NCBI RefSeq assembly: GCF_905120475.1
Contig: NZ_CAJHOE010000002.1
Span: 169,586-233,585, forward strand
Direction: 5' to 3'
DNA: 64,000 nucleotides
Source: Campylobacter suis
Lineage (GTDB): Bacteria > Campylobacterota > Campylobacteria > Campylobacterales > Campylobacteraceae
How positions within the stretch are numbered: the stretch's first letter is position 1; every line of letters begins with the position of its first letter. The position numbers and the translations under genes were made by a program. Under the pieces are notes generated by a model, which was not told where the DNA came from, did no database searches, and worked only from the letters and a program-made list of their open reading frames with translations. This document shows positions 1-8,528 of this stretch, one piece after another.

Positions 1-476
1 ATTTGTAACTGAACGCGAGACTGTGCTGTCTCATAGTCAAGATCATTTCGCTTCATAACTCGTTCTATAAGTAAATTCTCAGGAGCATAAACGACAATGA
101 TTTTATCAAAATTTTTCTCGCCAAGCCCCTCAAAAAATAGCGGAATATCAACAAAAAATGGCTTTTTTTGCTGTTCTAAAATTTCACTTTGCATGGCGAT
201 TTTAGCAGAAATTTTTGGATGTAAAATTTTTTCAAGCTCTTTTAGCTTTGCTTTGTCATTAAATACAATGGCTCCAAGTTTTTTTCGTGATATTTTTCCA
301 TTTTGTAAAATATGAGAGCCGAATTTTTTAATGACTTCATTTTGCGAATTTTCAAGCATTTCATGCGAGATCAAATCAGCATCTATAACTGAAAATCCAG
401 CATTTTTAAGCAAATTCACAAATGTGCTTTTCCCGCTGCCAATGCTACCTGTAACTACAAAACCATTTTTAAACAT
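1..476 (-). CDS. coaE: dephospho-CoA kinase, C-terminal part cut by window edge
   Basis: Catalyses the last step of coenzyme A synthesis, phosphorylating the ribose 3'-OH of dephospho-CoA. The minus strand reads without a stop from an ATG at 476 to the window edge (about 158 codons). The P-loop GSIGSGKST lies at residues 9-17. It is followed by a DADLISHE segment (dephospho-CoA-binding region) and a lid-type sequence with HPKI, all in CoaE order. It is divergent from purM across a 74-bp gap. The 3' end lies outside the window, so the C-terminus is unseen. Family assignment is firm from the P-loop plus DAD and HP motifs. Confidence 0.9.
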   Translation of the reverse strand, partial: MFKNGFVVTGSIGSGKSTFVNLLKNAGFSVIDADLISHEMLENSQNEVIKKFGSHILQNGKISRKKLGAIVFNDKAKLKELEKILHPKISAKIAMQSEILEQQKKPFFVDIPLFFEGLGEKNFDKIIVVYAPENLLIERVMKRNDLDYETAQSRVQLQ

Positions 477-550
477 ATCTGCCTTTTTTAACTGCGATTT
501 TAGCCAAATTTCGCTAAAATCAAGGCAAATTTTTACAAAAAAGGTCAAAC

Positions 551-1534
551 ATGATAAGCTACAAAGATGCTGGTGTTGATATAGATGTAGGAAATGAGTT
601 TGTAAATGCCATAAAACCGCATGTTAAAGCCACTTCTACGCCACTAGTTTTGGGCGGTATCGGCTCATTTTCAGGCGCCATAAAACTCCCAAGTGGATAT
701 AAAAATCCAGCGATCTTAGCTGCAACAGATGGAGTTGGAACAAAACTACGCCTGGCAATAGACGCTAACAAGCTTGACACTGTGGGCGAAGACTTAGTCG
801 CAATGTGCGTAAATGACCTTATTTGCAACTTTGCCACACCGCTATTTTTTTTAGATTATTACGCTACGGCAAAGCTTGACATAGGCTCTGCAACAACGGT
901 AGTAAAAGGTATCGCAAATGGCTGCGTAAAAGCAAAATGCGCCCTTATAGGCGGCGAAACAGCCGAGATGCCTTCTATGTATGAAAAAGGCGACTTTGAC
1001 CTAGCTGGCTTTGCAGTGGGCATGGCAGAACAAGATGAGATAGACCGAACAAAATTTGTAAGTGAGGGCGATATTTTAGTAGCTTTGCCTTCGAGCGGAC
1101 TGCATTCAAATGGCTACTCACTAGCGCGCAAAGTCGTGAGCGAAAAGGGGTTAAAATTTGATGATATGCTTGGCGATGAACGCCTTATAGACCTACTTTT
1201 AAAACCGACTAGAATTTATGTGTCTGAATTTTTAGCTTTAAAGGACAAAATCAACGCTTTAGCCCATATCACGGGTGGCGGCTTAGTTGAAAATCTACCA
1301 CGGGTTTTCCCTGAAGGGCTTGGCGCAAGGATAGATAAAAGTGCTATCAAAATGCCAAAAATTTATAAAATTTTTAACGGCATAGTAGATGAAAGCGAGC
1401 TTTACCGCACATTTAATACTGGTGTTGGAATGGTACTAGTCGTTTCAAAAGAAAATCTTGACTTTGTCCTAAAAAATAGCGATGGCTACGCTATCGGCGA
1501 AGTTATAAAAGCTAAAGGCGTAGAGCTAGTATAG
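551..1534 (+). CDS. purM: phosphoribosylformylglycinamidine cyclo-ligase (AIR synthetase)
   Basis: Fifth step of de novo purine synthesis: ATP-dependent closure of FGAM to aminoimidazole ribonucleotide. At 327 residues it has the usual length for PurM. The N-terminal nucleotide-binding signature ATDGVGTK is at residues 58-65, GGETAEMP is near residue 140, and the glycine-rich HITGGGLVENLPRV segment is in the C-terminal half. The start SYKDAGVDID is the conserved family N-terminus, which supports the ATG at 551. It is divergent from coaE and no partner pur gene is adjacent. Confidence 0.95.
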   Translation: MISYKDAGVDIDVGNEFVNAIKPHVKATSTPLVLGGIGSFSGAIKLPSGYKNPAILAATDGVGTKLRLAIDANKLDTVGEDLVAMCVNDLICNFATPLFFLDYYATAKLDIGSATTVVKGIANGCVKAKCALIGGETAEMPSMYEKGDFDLAGFAVGMAEQDEIDRTKFVSEGDILVALPSSGLHSNGYSLARKVVSEKGLKFDDMLGDERLIDLLLKPTRIYVSEFLALKDKINALAHITGGGLVENLPRVFPEGLGARIDKSAIKMPKIYKIFNGIVDESELYRTFNTGVGMVLVVSKENLDFVLKNSDGYAIGEVIKAKGVELV

Positions 1535-1736
1535 CAGGTCTTGTTTTTTGTTTGGTTGTGCTACTAATGCAAAATTTATAGACAGCACAACCGGTTATCA
1601 TAAATATTTAAAGCACTTTATCTAAATATGTCTTGATTTGCTTAGAATGTGTAAATAAGTATCAAAAAGCTATCTAACTTCTTGAGTGCCTTTTCTAAAA
1701 AGGCTTAGAAAAACACTAGTACAAAATAAAAGGCAA

Positions 1737-1755
1737 AGCCCCCATATTAGGGGCT
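1737..1755 (-). terminator. rho-independent terminator after cstA
   Basis: Inverted repeat AGCCCC/GGGGCT with a 7-nt loop, 12 bp beyond the cstA stop. On the minus strand it is followed by a T-rich stretch (TTTGCCTTTTATTTT). A second hairpin, GCCTTTT/AAAAGGC, lies at 1688-1704 and could act for purM from the other side. Together they explain most of the structure in the 233-bp purM-cstA gap. Confidence 0.7.
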
Positions 1756-1767
1756 AAAATTTAAATT

Positions 1768-3177
1768 TTACTCACTTATAGCATTTTTAGGCAGTCTAAA
1801 AAATAGAACCAAAAGCACAACAGAACAAACTATACCGATAACGGTTGAAACTGTCATATCAAGTCCAAAACCTATCTTTTCATACGCTAGATATGTCATC
1901 ACAACAGCCGTCATAAACAGCGCTGGTACTGTAGTGATCCAGTGAAATTTTCCACTCTTATAAAGATATGCCGAAGCTGTCCAGAGCATGATGGCTGCTG
2001 TGGTTTGATTTGCCCAGCCAAAATATCGCCAAATCGTTTGGAAATCAACCTGTGAAAGCACTATGCCAACAGCAAAAAGTGGTATAGAGATAAGCAAGCG
2101 TTTTGATATATCTTTTTGTTGCATATTAAAAAAGTCAGCGATAATAAGTCTTGCTGATCTAAATGCAGTATCTCCAGAAGTTATCGGTAAAATGACCACA
2201 CCTAAAATAGCAATGATACCACCGACACCGCCAAGAAGTGCTGTTGAAATTTCATGCACAACGCCAGCTGGAGTTGATTTGCTTATAACCTCTTGAAGTG
2301 CTGCGGACGACTCATAAAAGCTAAGACCAAGAGTACACCAAATAAGCGCTATCGCGCCCTCAAGTATCATCGCCCCATAAAATATCATACGCCCTGACTT
2401 TTCGTCTGCTATACAACGAGCCATTAGTGGTGACTGTGTAGCGTGAAAGCCAGATATTGCGCCGCACGAGATAGTAACAAAAAGCAGTGGCCATATCGGT
2501 AGCCCTTTTGTATCAAAATTTGTCATAAAGTCAAGCCCGTATGAGTAAAACTGCTTATCGCTCATAATGAGCCCTATCGTAAGTCCAAATGACATAAACA
2601 ACAGCAACGCTCCAAAAAATGGATAAAAACGGCCGATAACCTTACTTATAGGCATAAGTGTTGCTAGGATATAGTAGGCAAAGATGATTCCGACCCAAGT
2701 CAAGACATTAAGTGATGTTAAATTTGAAAGTAGCTTTGCAGGGCCCGTAACAAACACAACTCCAACAAGCACCAAAAGCAAAAGTGCAAAGACATTCATA
2801 AAGTGCTTCGCCCATTTACCAAGATGATCGCCAACCACGCTTGGTACAGACGCGCCATTTGACCTAACGCTTAGCATGCCTGAAAAATAATCATGCACCG
2901 CCCCAGCAAATATACAGCCAATCACTATCCAAAGCATGGCCACTGGCCCATAAAGAGCGCCTAATATCGGACCAAAAACTGGCCCAAGACCAGCGATATT
3001 TAAAAGCTGTATGAGAAAAACCTTTGTATTTGACATACTCATGTAATCAACCCCATCAGCCAGCTCATGAGCTGGTGTTTTGCGGTTTGGATTGATGACG
3101 AAAATTTTCTCAACAATCTTTCCATATGTAAAGTATGCCACTACAAGCAATGCCAAGCAGAAAAAGAACCAAAGCAT
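1768..3177 (-). CDS. cstA: CstA-family carbon starvation/peptide or pyruvate transporter (short form)
   Basis: Polytopic inner-membrane protein of 469 residues with about 12 hydrophobic segments. Family sequences are clear: NPNRKTPAHELADGVDY near residue 30, LLNIAGLGPVFGPILGA near 58-75 and a FHATQSPLMARC motif mid-protein. CstA-family members take up peptides or pyruvate during nutrient limitation. This is a short version compared with the roughly 700-residue E. coli CstA, so the substrate is unclear. A good ribosome site (GAGGAGG) lies 4-5 bases before the ATG. An AT-rich 430-bp region precedes it and carries its promoter. Confidence 0.85.
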   Translation of the reverse strand: MLWFFFCLALLVVAYFTYGKIVEKIFVINPNRKTPAHELADGVDYMSMSNTKVFLIQLLNIAGLGPVFGPILGALYGPVAMLWIVIGCIFAGAVHDYFSGMLSVRSNGASVPSVVGDHLGKWAKHFMNVFALLLLVLVGVVFVTGPAKLLSNLTSLNVLTWVGIIFAYYILATLMPISKVIGRFYPFFGALLLFMSFGLTIGLIMSDKQFYSYGLDFMTNFDTKGLPIWPLLFVTISCGAISGFHATQSPLMARCIADEKSGRMIFYGAMILEGAIALIWCTLGLSFYESSAALQEVISKSTPAGVVHEISTALLGGVGGIIAILGVVILPITSGDTAFRSARLIIADFFNMQQKDISKRLLISIPLFAVGIVLSQVDFQTIWRYFGWANQTTAAIMLWTASAYLYKSGKFHWITTVPALFMTAVVMTYLAYEKIGFGLDMTVSTVIGIVCSVVLLVLFFRLPKNAISE

Positions 3178-3299
3178 ATTTCCTCCTCAAAATGGAATTT
3201 TTTCTTAATTATATAATATAATTTAAAAATTTTCGTAAGAATTTTATAAAATTTTTCTTTTATTGACTTAAAGTTGGGTAAAAATTTAGGCTAAAGAGC

Positions 3300-3368
3300 T
3301 ATTATTATATAAATACAAACCTCCTTTCTATAAAACCCCTATATGAAAAAGGGGTTTTATATTATTTT
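3300..3368 (+). ncRNA. candidate short RNA with anti-Shine-Dalgarno stretch and terminator
   Basis: In the 432-bp cstA-nrdD gap, an A/T-rich -10-like box (TATATAAAT, about 3306-3314) is followed by ACCTCCTTTCTA, which is identical to the usual 3' end of bacterial 16S rRNA. Next comes a perfect 10-bp hairpin (3330-3339 / 3351-3360, ATAAAACCCC/GGGGTTTTAT) and a T-rich tail. The hairpin is a convincing terminator. The transcript itself (about 50 nt) is inference. It could equally be only a bidirectional terminator for neighbouring transcripts. Confidence 0.35.
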
Positions 3369-3415
3369 TCCTAAAATATCTTAAATATAAAAATTAATTT
3401 TGAAAAATCATAATT

Positions 3416-3529
3416 TAAAGTAAAAAATTTGATAAATACCCTAAAATAAGGGATAAATTTACTTTATAAACTTAAAATTAAAATGAAATTTTTTTGTCTT
3501 TTATGATAAGTATTATTATTTAATAATAA
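3416..3529. promoter_or_regulatory. nested inverted repeats upstream of nrdD
   Basis: Two symmetric elements precede nrdD. One has arms TAAAGTAAAAAATTT (3416-3430) and AAATTTACTTTA (3455-3466) around a central CCCT/AGGG pair. The other is the 17-bp palindrome TTATTATT-T-AATAATAA at 3513-3529. They are 80-190 bp upstream of the start, the expected place for operators of an oxygen- or nucleotide-responsive regulator. They do not match an NrdR box that I recognise. In DNA this AT-rich, chance palindromes are common. Confidence 0.35.
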
Positions 3530-3609
3530 ATAAGGCTATTTAACTTTAAGGTTATTTTACCTATAATTTTGCATTCAACAAACCAAAACCAAAATTTTAA
3601 AGACAAGAG

Positions 3610-5703
3610 ATGAAACAAATCCTAAAACGAGATGGCACAGCACAAGAATATTTACCATACAAAATCGCAGACGCGATAAAAAAGGCATTTGAAAGCGAAA
3701 GTAAGCAATACGACGAAAAAGTCTTTTTAGATGTTATGGGTCATGTTTTTGATAAGGAAATTTTAGCGGTCGAAGATATCCAAGACTACATAGAAGCGGC
3801 TCTTTTTAAGGCTGGATACTTTGATGTTTTAAAAAGTTTTATGCTCTATCGCCACACTCATAAGCTTCAAAGAGAGCAAATTTTAGGACTAAATGAAGAT
3901 ACTACATACATAAACTCAACCCAGACTATAAATGAATACATAAATGGCACAGACTGGCGAATTTCAGCTAATTCAAACACGAGCTATTCAAACGCTGGAC
4001 TTATAAACAACACTGCTGGTAAAGTCATCGCAAACTACTGGCTAGACGCGGTTTATAGCAAGGAAGAGGGGCTGGCACACAGAAATGGGGATTATCATAT
4101 CCACGATCTTGACTGCCTTACTGGTTATTGTGCGGGCTGGAGCCTTAGGGCTTTACTGAATGAAGGCTTTAACGGCGTTCGTGGCAGGGTAGAGAGCCGT
4201 GCTCCAAAGCATTTTCGTGAGGCACTGAGCCAGATGGCGAATTTTTTAGGAATTTTACAAAGCGAGTGGGCTGGAGCACAGGCATTTTCTAGCTTTGATA
4301 CATATCTTGCACCATATGTTTTTAAAGATGATTTGAGTGATTTAGAGATAAAAAAGGCAATAACTAGCTTTGTTTTTAACCTAAATGTCCCGGCTCGTTG
4401 GGGTCAAAGCCCATTTACAAATGTTACTATCGATATAACTTGTCCGAGTGATTTAAAAGAGCAAATTCCAACTTCAAACGATGAACATTTATTTAAAAAT
4501 TTCAACGATGAAAATGCCTTAAAACGAGCAAATGAGCGTGGCAAAAAGGCACTTTGCGATATGACTTATGGCGACTTTGAGCCAGAGATGAGACGCATAA
4601 CAAAGGCATTTTACGAGGTGCTAACGGCTGGGGATAAAAACTCACAGCCATTTACATTTCCGATACCAACTGTAAATATAACAGAAGAATTTGACTGGGA
4701 TAGCGATGTGGCTGAGGTTTTGTTTGAAAATACGGCAAAAATGGGCTCAAGCTACTTTCAAAATTTCATCGGAAGCCAATACACTATAAATGAAAATGGC
4801 GAACGCGTGCCAAACGATGCGGCATACAAGCCCGGACATGTGCGTTCTATGTGTTGCCGCTTGCAGCTTGATTTGCGTGAGCTTTTAAAGCGTGGTGGCG
4901 GGCTTTTTGGAAGTGCTGAGATGACGGGTAGTATCGGCGTAGTAACGATAAATTTAGCAAGACTAGGCTATAACTATAAAGATGATAAAAGCGGGCTTTA
5001 TAAACGCCTTGACTACCTGCTCGAACTAGCCAAATCAACCCTTGAAAAGAAGCGAAAATTTATCCAAGAGATGTATGAGCGTGGGCTTTACCCATACACG
5101 GCTAGATATTTAAAGCATTTTAATAACCATTTTAGCACTATCGGCATAAATGGGATGAATGAGCTTTTAAGAAATTTTACAAACGATAATGACGATATAG
5201 CGACTGAATTTGGCCGTGAGTTTGCCTTGGAGATGATAAATTTCTTACGCGATAAGATCCGCTTATTTCAGGAACAAACGGGAAATTTATACAACCTTGA
5301 AGCCACTCCAGCCGAAGGCACAACATATCGTTTTGCAAAAGAGGATAAAAAGCGCTATCCAGACATTATCCAAGCTGGAATGGGCGAAAATATCTACTAC
5401 ACAAACTCAACTCAGCTGCCAGCAAGCTTTACAGATGATGCTTATGAGGCACTTGATCTGCAAGATGAACTTCAAAGTGCTTATACTGGTGGAACTGTTT
5501 TTCATCTTTATATGCGTGAGCGCATTAGCTCTGCTAAGGCGTGTAAAAGTTTGGTAAAAAATATCATAACAAACTATAAGCTTCCATATATCACGATAAC
5601 GCCGGTATTTAGCGTGTGTGATAAGCACGGATATATCGCTGGTGAGCATGAGTTTTGCCCACTTTGCGATGCGGAAATTTTAAATCAAAACAAAGGAGCA
5701 TAA
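3610..5703 (+). CDS. nrdD: anaerobic ribonucleoside-triphosphate reductase, large subunit lacking its glycyl-radical segment
   Basis: Class III ribonucleotide reductase reduces NTPs to dNTPs without oxygen. The 697-residue protein has an N-terminal ATP-cone (from MKQILKRDG to about residue 90) for allosteric control. The ten-stranded barrel follows, with conserved HNGDYHIHDLD near 160 and MCCRLQLD near 416. It ends at a zinc-site sequence (CDKHGYIAGE...CPLC) and then stops. The RVxGY glycyl-radical loop normally found after the zinc site is absent here and is encoded by the next gene, 1 base downstream. A ribosome site (AAGGAG) inside its last codons serves that gene. nrdG follows. Confidence 0.93.
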   Translation: MKQILKRDGTAQEYLPYKIADAIKKAFESESKQYDEKVFLDVMGHVFDKEILAVEDIQDYIEAALFKAGYFDVLKSFMLYRHTHKLQREQILGLNEDTTYINSTQTINEYINGTDWRISANSNTSYSNAGLINNTAGKVIANYWLDAVYSKEEGLAHRNGDYHIHDLDCLTGYCAGWSLRALLNEGFNGVRGRVESRAPKHFREALSQMANFLGILQSEWAGAQAFSSFDTYLAPYVFKDDLSDLEIKKAITSFVFNLNVPARWGQSPFTNVTIDITCPSDLKEQIPTSNDEHLFKNFNDENALKRANERGKKALCDMTYGDFEPEMRRITKAFYEVLTAGDKNSQPFTFPIPTVNITEEFDWDSDVAEVLFENTAKMGSSYFQNFIGSQYTINENGERVPNDAAYKPGHVRSMCCRLQLDLRELLKRGGGLFGSAEMTGSIGVVTINLARLGYNYKDDKSGLYKRLDYLLELAKSTLEKKRKFIQEMYERGLYPYTARYLKHFNNHFSTIGINGMNELLRNFTNDNDDIATEFGREFALEMINFLRDKIRLFQEQTGNLYNLEATPAEGTTYRFAKEDKKRYPDIIQAGMGENIYYTNSTQLPASFTDDAYEALDLQDELQSAYTGGTVFHLYMRERISSAKACKSLVKNIITNYKLPYITITPVFSVCDKHGYIAGEHEFCPLCDAEILNQNKGA

Positions 5704-5883
5704 ATGAGTGAGCAAGAAATTTTAGCTAAAAATGCAGATAAACGCACAAAATGCGTGGTTTATACAAGAGTTATGGGCTATCACAGACCAGTTGAGAGCT
5801 TTAACCTAGGCAAAAAAGGCGAGCATAAAGAGCGTGTAAAATTTCGCGAAAATGCAGGTTGCACGCATAAAGCTACCGCATAA
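5704..5883 (+). CDS. separate glycyl-radical segment of NrdD (split class III RNR)
   Basis: A 59-residue protein starting at an ATG 5 bases after an AAGGAG ribosome site and abutting the nrdD stop. Its centre reads YTRVMGYHRPVESFN with GKKGEHKERVKF after it. This is the radical-loop signature of NrdD C-termini, and Gly25 would carry the radical made by NrdG. The protein would have to dock into the barrel of the adjacent 697-residue subunit, comparable to the YfiD 'spare part' for pyruvate formate-lyase. Its own start and ribosome site argue against a sequencing frameshift. A Cys near residue 54 (AGCTH) is of unknown use. Confidence 0.85.
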   Translation: MSEQEILAKNADKRTKCVVYTRVMGYHRPVESFNLGKKGEHKERVKFRENAGCTHKATA

Positions 5884-5895
5884 ATTTAGTGGCTT

Positions 5896-6609
5896 TTGTC
5901 GCTTTGGCAAAAGCCTTTTAATGAGCAAAATTTGCTAAATCCCATACACTCACTAACTCCATTTACCATGACTGATTATCCTGATAAGATAGCAGCTGTT
6001 GCGTGGTTTGCAGGGTGCAATATGCGCTGTGTGTATTGCTATAACACACCTATCGTGCTAGAAAGTGGCAACATAAGCACCGAGGAATTTTGTAAATTTT
6101 TAGATAAACGCAAAAACAGACTTGATGGCATAGTTTTTAGCGGTGGAGAGTGCAGCATATCGCCTGCTTTTTTAGAGCTTGCTCGTGAGGTAAAAAAGCG
6201 AAATTTTGCACTTAAAGTTGATACAAATGGCTCAAACTTAGATGTGCTAAAACAAGCCATAAGCGAGGGTTTGATAGATTACATTGCACTTGATTTTAAG
6301 GCAACAAAGGAAAAATTTAAAAGCATAAGTGGCTCTCATTTGTATGAAAATTTTATTCAGACTTTAGAATTTTTGCTATTAATAAATTTTGATTTTGAGG
6401 TTAGAACGACTTTGCATGCTGACTTTTTAGATGAAAATGACATATCAAAAATGGCTGAGATTTTGGAGCAAAAGGGCTATAAAAAAAGTTATTTTTTACA
6501 AAATTTTTTAGATACTAAAGAAAATTTTGGCAAAATTTCTACGCCTAAAAATAGCTTTGATGTGGATAAAATTCGCTCACAAATACCTATAAAATTAAGA
6601 AATTTTTAG
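5896..6609 (+). CDS. nrdG: anaerobic RNR activating protein, radical SAM
   Basis: Generates the glycyl radical on the NrdD system using S-adenosylmethionine and a 4Fe-4S cluster. The cluster motif CxxxCxxC is visible as CNMRCVYC near residues 41-48, and the SAM-binding GGE as FSGGEC near 100. At 237 residues it belongs to the NrdG2-like type. The start is uncertain. No ATG occurs before residue 25 (Met at 5968), and conserved SLTPFT lies upstream of that, so TTG at 5896 or TTG at 5932 is likely. Neither has a strong ribosome site. Translation may be coupled to the preceding gene, whose stop is 12 bases away. Confidence 0.88.
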   Translation: MSLWQKPFNEQNLLNPIHSLTPFTMTDYPDKIAAVAWFAGCNMRCVYCYNTPIVLESGNISTEEFCKFLDKRKNRLDGIVFSGGECSISPAFLELAREVKKRNFALKVDTNGSNLDVLKQAISEGLIDYIALDFKATKEKFKSISGSHLYENFIQTLEFLLLINFDFEVRTTLHADFLDENDISKMAEILEQKGYKKSYFLQNFLDTKENFGKISTPKNSFDVDKIRSQIPIKLRNF

Positions 6610-6633
6610 TAAAATATTTCAAAAAGGCTAAAA

Positions 6634-7119
6634 ATGAAAATTTTATTTATCTGTCATGGAAATATCTGTCGCTCAACAATGGCTGAGTTTGTTATGAGAA
6701 ATTTACTAGAGCAAAATGCCTTAGATGGTGAAATTTCAGCATTTTCTATGGCAACACATACAGATGAGATAGGCGAGCCACCATACTATGAAACTCTTAG
6801 AATTTTGCGTGAAAATAACCTAAAAGACTATCCGCATAAAGCCACTCAAGTTAAAAACTCAGACTATGATAAATACGACCTTATTCTTTGTATGGATGAT
6901 GAAAATATGCAAACTTTAGGCAAAATTTTTGCTGGAAAAGATATGAAAAAAGTTAAATTTTTACTCGAGTATGCTATGCAAAATGAAGATAAACCCCTAA
7001 AACATGCAGATCTTATCATCGCTGATCCGTATTACACTAGAAATTTTGAGCGATGTTTTTATGATGTAAGTCGTGCCTGCAAGGGGCTTTTAGCTCAAAT
7101 TTTAAAATCTAAACCATAA
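6634..7119 (+). CDS. low molecular weight protein-tyrosine phosphatase
   Basis: Cytosolic phosphatase of the arsenate-reductase-like fold. The P-loop CHGNICRS at residues 7-14 gives C7-x5-R13. The general-acid loop appears as ADPYY near residue 131. Length (161) is normal. An AAAAAGG ribosome site precedes the ATG, 24 bases after the nrdG stop, so co-transcription with the nrd genes is possible. Its 3' end overlaps the convergent CopD-like gene by 11 bases. The physiological substrate is not evident. Confidence 0.9.
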   Translation: MKILFICHGNICRSTMAEFVMRNLLEQNALDGEISAFSMATHTDEIGEPPYYETLRILRENNLKDYPHKATQVKNSDYDKYDLILCMDDENMQTLGKIFAGKDMKKVKFLLEYAMQNEDKPLKHADLIIADPYYTRNFERCFYDVSRACKGLLAQILKSKP

Positions 7120-7552
7120 ACATTGCTTTTGCTAAAATAACTATCGCAAAACCAAAAATAAATGCAACAGTATGCAAATTTTCACGCATAAATTTCGGTG
7201 GCTGCTTGCCTAATGCACGATGTGAGAGATTAAAAATGACACCACAAGCCAGTATTAATGCCAAAATAACTTTTATCATAAGAAGTGTTTGAAGCGTTGT
7301 TTCAAAGTATCCACCAGCTTTTGATCCAACCCATGTACTCATCATCATACCACCTGAAAGTATAAGTAAAAGTAGGCAAAGTGGCATGATCTTTATAGCT
7401 TTTGAAGTTATGGCAGCTTTTACAGGCTCAAATTCATCGCCTAAAATATTTTTAAGACGAGAAAATATAACAACATCAAAAAAGATGTAACCTAAAAAAA
7501 TGATCGCACAGATGATATGCACGAGCTTTGCATATGGATATATAGCTTGCAT
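7109..7552 (-). CDS. CopD-family four-helix membrane protein
   Basis: A 147-residue inner-membrane protein with four hydrophobic helices (about 8-30, 50-70, 82-105, 125-147). The first helix holds KLVHIICAIIFLGYIFFDVVIF, a His-containing pattern seen in CopD/HemJ-like small membrane proteins that bind heme or copper. Function beyond membership of this fold is not shown. It converges on the phosphatase gene with an 11-base overlap. A ribosome site (AAAGGAT) lies just before the ATG. Confidence 0.6.
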   Translation of the reverse strand: MQAIYPYAKLVHIICAIIFLGYIFFDVVIFSRLKNILGDEFEPVKAAITSKAIKIMPLCLLLLILSGGMMMSTWVGSKAGGYFETTLQTLLMIKVILALILACGVIFNLSHRALGKQPPKFMRENLHTVAFIFGFAIVILAKAMFMV

Positions 7553-7623
7553 TTTTATCCTTTTAAAAATTTAAAAGGCGCATTATAGACTATTTTTATC
7601 TTTTTTGCAATGAGCTATATCAA

Positions 7624-8043
7624 TCAAAGATACATTCTCACTTCACTAACAAGAAATTCATAGACTCGTTGTTGAATAATTATCTCATCTTCACTGCCAA
7701 CCATAAGCCGTCTAAGATGGTCAAAATCAATCTTACTTACATAGCGTTTGTGTGCTTTTAGCTCTTTGTCGATATTATTTAACAACGCATCAAGCGTTAA
7801 ATGGTCATTTTTCTTGACTTTTGCGACATATTCTTTTGTGAGTTGTATGAGAAAATCCCTTCTATTTTGGTCATTTTCATAAATTTCAGTAGCAATCTGT
7901 GTTAAAATTTCAAAATCATCATCATCTGGAGAGAGTTTTGCGCCGATTATAGCTGCAAACACTTTTGCACGAAATTCCAAAGACTTATGATGATAGACTA
8001 AAAACTCACGAAAAGCCGATAAAAAACGAAATTTAAAGCCCAT
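7624..8043 (-). CDS. conserved-looking hypothetical, all-helical
   Basis: A 139-residue soluble protein, probably all alpha-helical, with an acidic SPDDDDFE patch near residue 38 and a basic N-terminus. I do not recognise the family. The acidic-helical pattern is vaguely TerB/DjlA-like but no motif confirms that. It lies 14 bases downstream of the next minus-strand gene (8058-8480), so the two likely form an operon. Confidence 0.6.
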   Translation of the reverse strand: MGFKFRFLSAFREFLVYHHKSLEFRAKVFAAIIGAKLSPDDDDFEILTQIATEIYENDQNRRDFLIQLTKEYVAKVKKNDHLTLDALLNNIDKELKAHKRYVSKIDFDHLRRLMVGSEDEIIIQQRVYEFLVSEVRMYL

Positions 8044-8057
8044 TTTTACACCACTTT

Positions 8058-8480
8058 TTAAAATTTGTTATTTTCAAAAATCTCACTCAGTCTATTAAAA
8101 AGAGTTGAGCCGATATTATATTTATTAAAAAACTTACGAAGCTGTGCGTCTAAGCCATTTTCTAAACAGTAAACAAAGAGTGCTGGCATAATGAGTGAAG
8201 TTTGTAAATTTTCGCTCTTTTTTAATGTATAAATCGCGATATTTTCATCATTTATAAACTCATAAAATTTATGTAAAAAAGGTCTAAAATTTAGTGAATT
8301 TACCCCTTGATTTAGATGAAAAGTATTAAGCCCAGCATCTTTTACATACTGGGTATATATCTCACACTCTTGGATATCTATGTCGCTAGAAATAGCCAAG
8401 CCTAGCTCCTTTTGAGACTTTTTTAAGATATTTTGATATATGTCAGATTTTATAAAATTTATAATATCTAAAGTATCCAT
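8058..8480 (-). CDS. hypothetical protein, operon with 7624-8043
   Basis: A 140-residue protein without signal peptide or membrane span, rich in Ile, Leu and Phe, ending in FNRLSEIFENNKF. No motif recognised. The ATG at 8480 has an AAAAGGATG-type ribosome site. It is divergent from the SRP RNA gene that begins about 50 bases away. Confidence 0.6.
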   Translation of the reverse strand: MDTLDIINFIKSDIYQNILKKSQKELGLAISSDIDIQECEIYTQYVKDAGLNTFHLNQGVNSLNFRPFLHKFYEFINDENIAIYTLKKSENLQTSLIMPALFVYCLENGLDAQLRKFFNKYNIGSTLFNRLSEIFENNKF

Positions 8481-8528
8481 TTACATCCTTTTACTAAGTT
8501 TTAAGCATTTTTTTAGTAACATTTCAAC

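Noticed and set aside
1535..1736. Possible small RNA between purM and cstA
   Set aside because: Only hairpins consistent with convergent terminators are visible, with no promoter and no ORF.
5700..5710. nrdD stop as a sequencing frameshift
   Set aside because: The second reading frame starts with ATG directly behind a well-placed AAGGAG site, and no homopolymer lies at the junction. A true gene split is the simpler reading.
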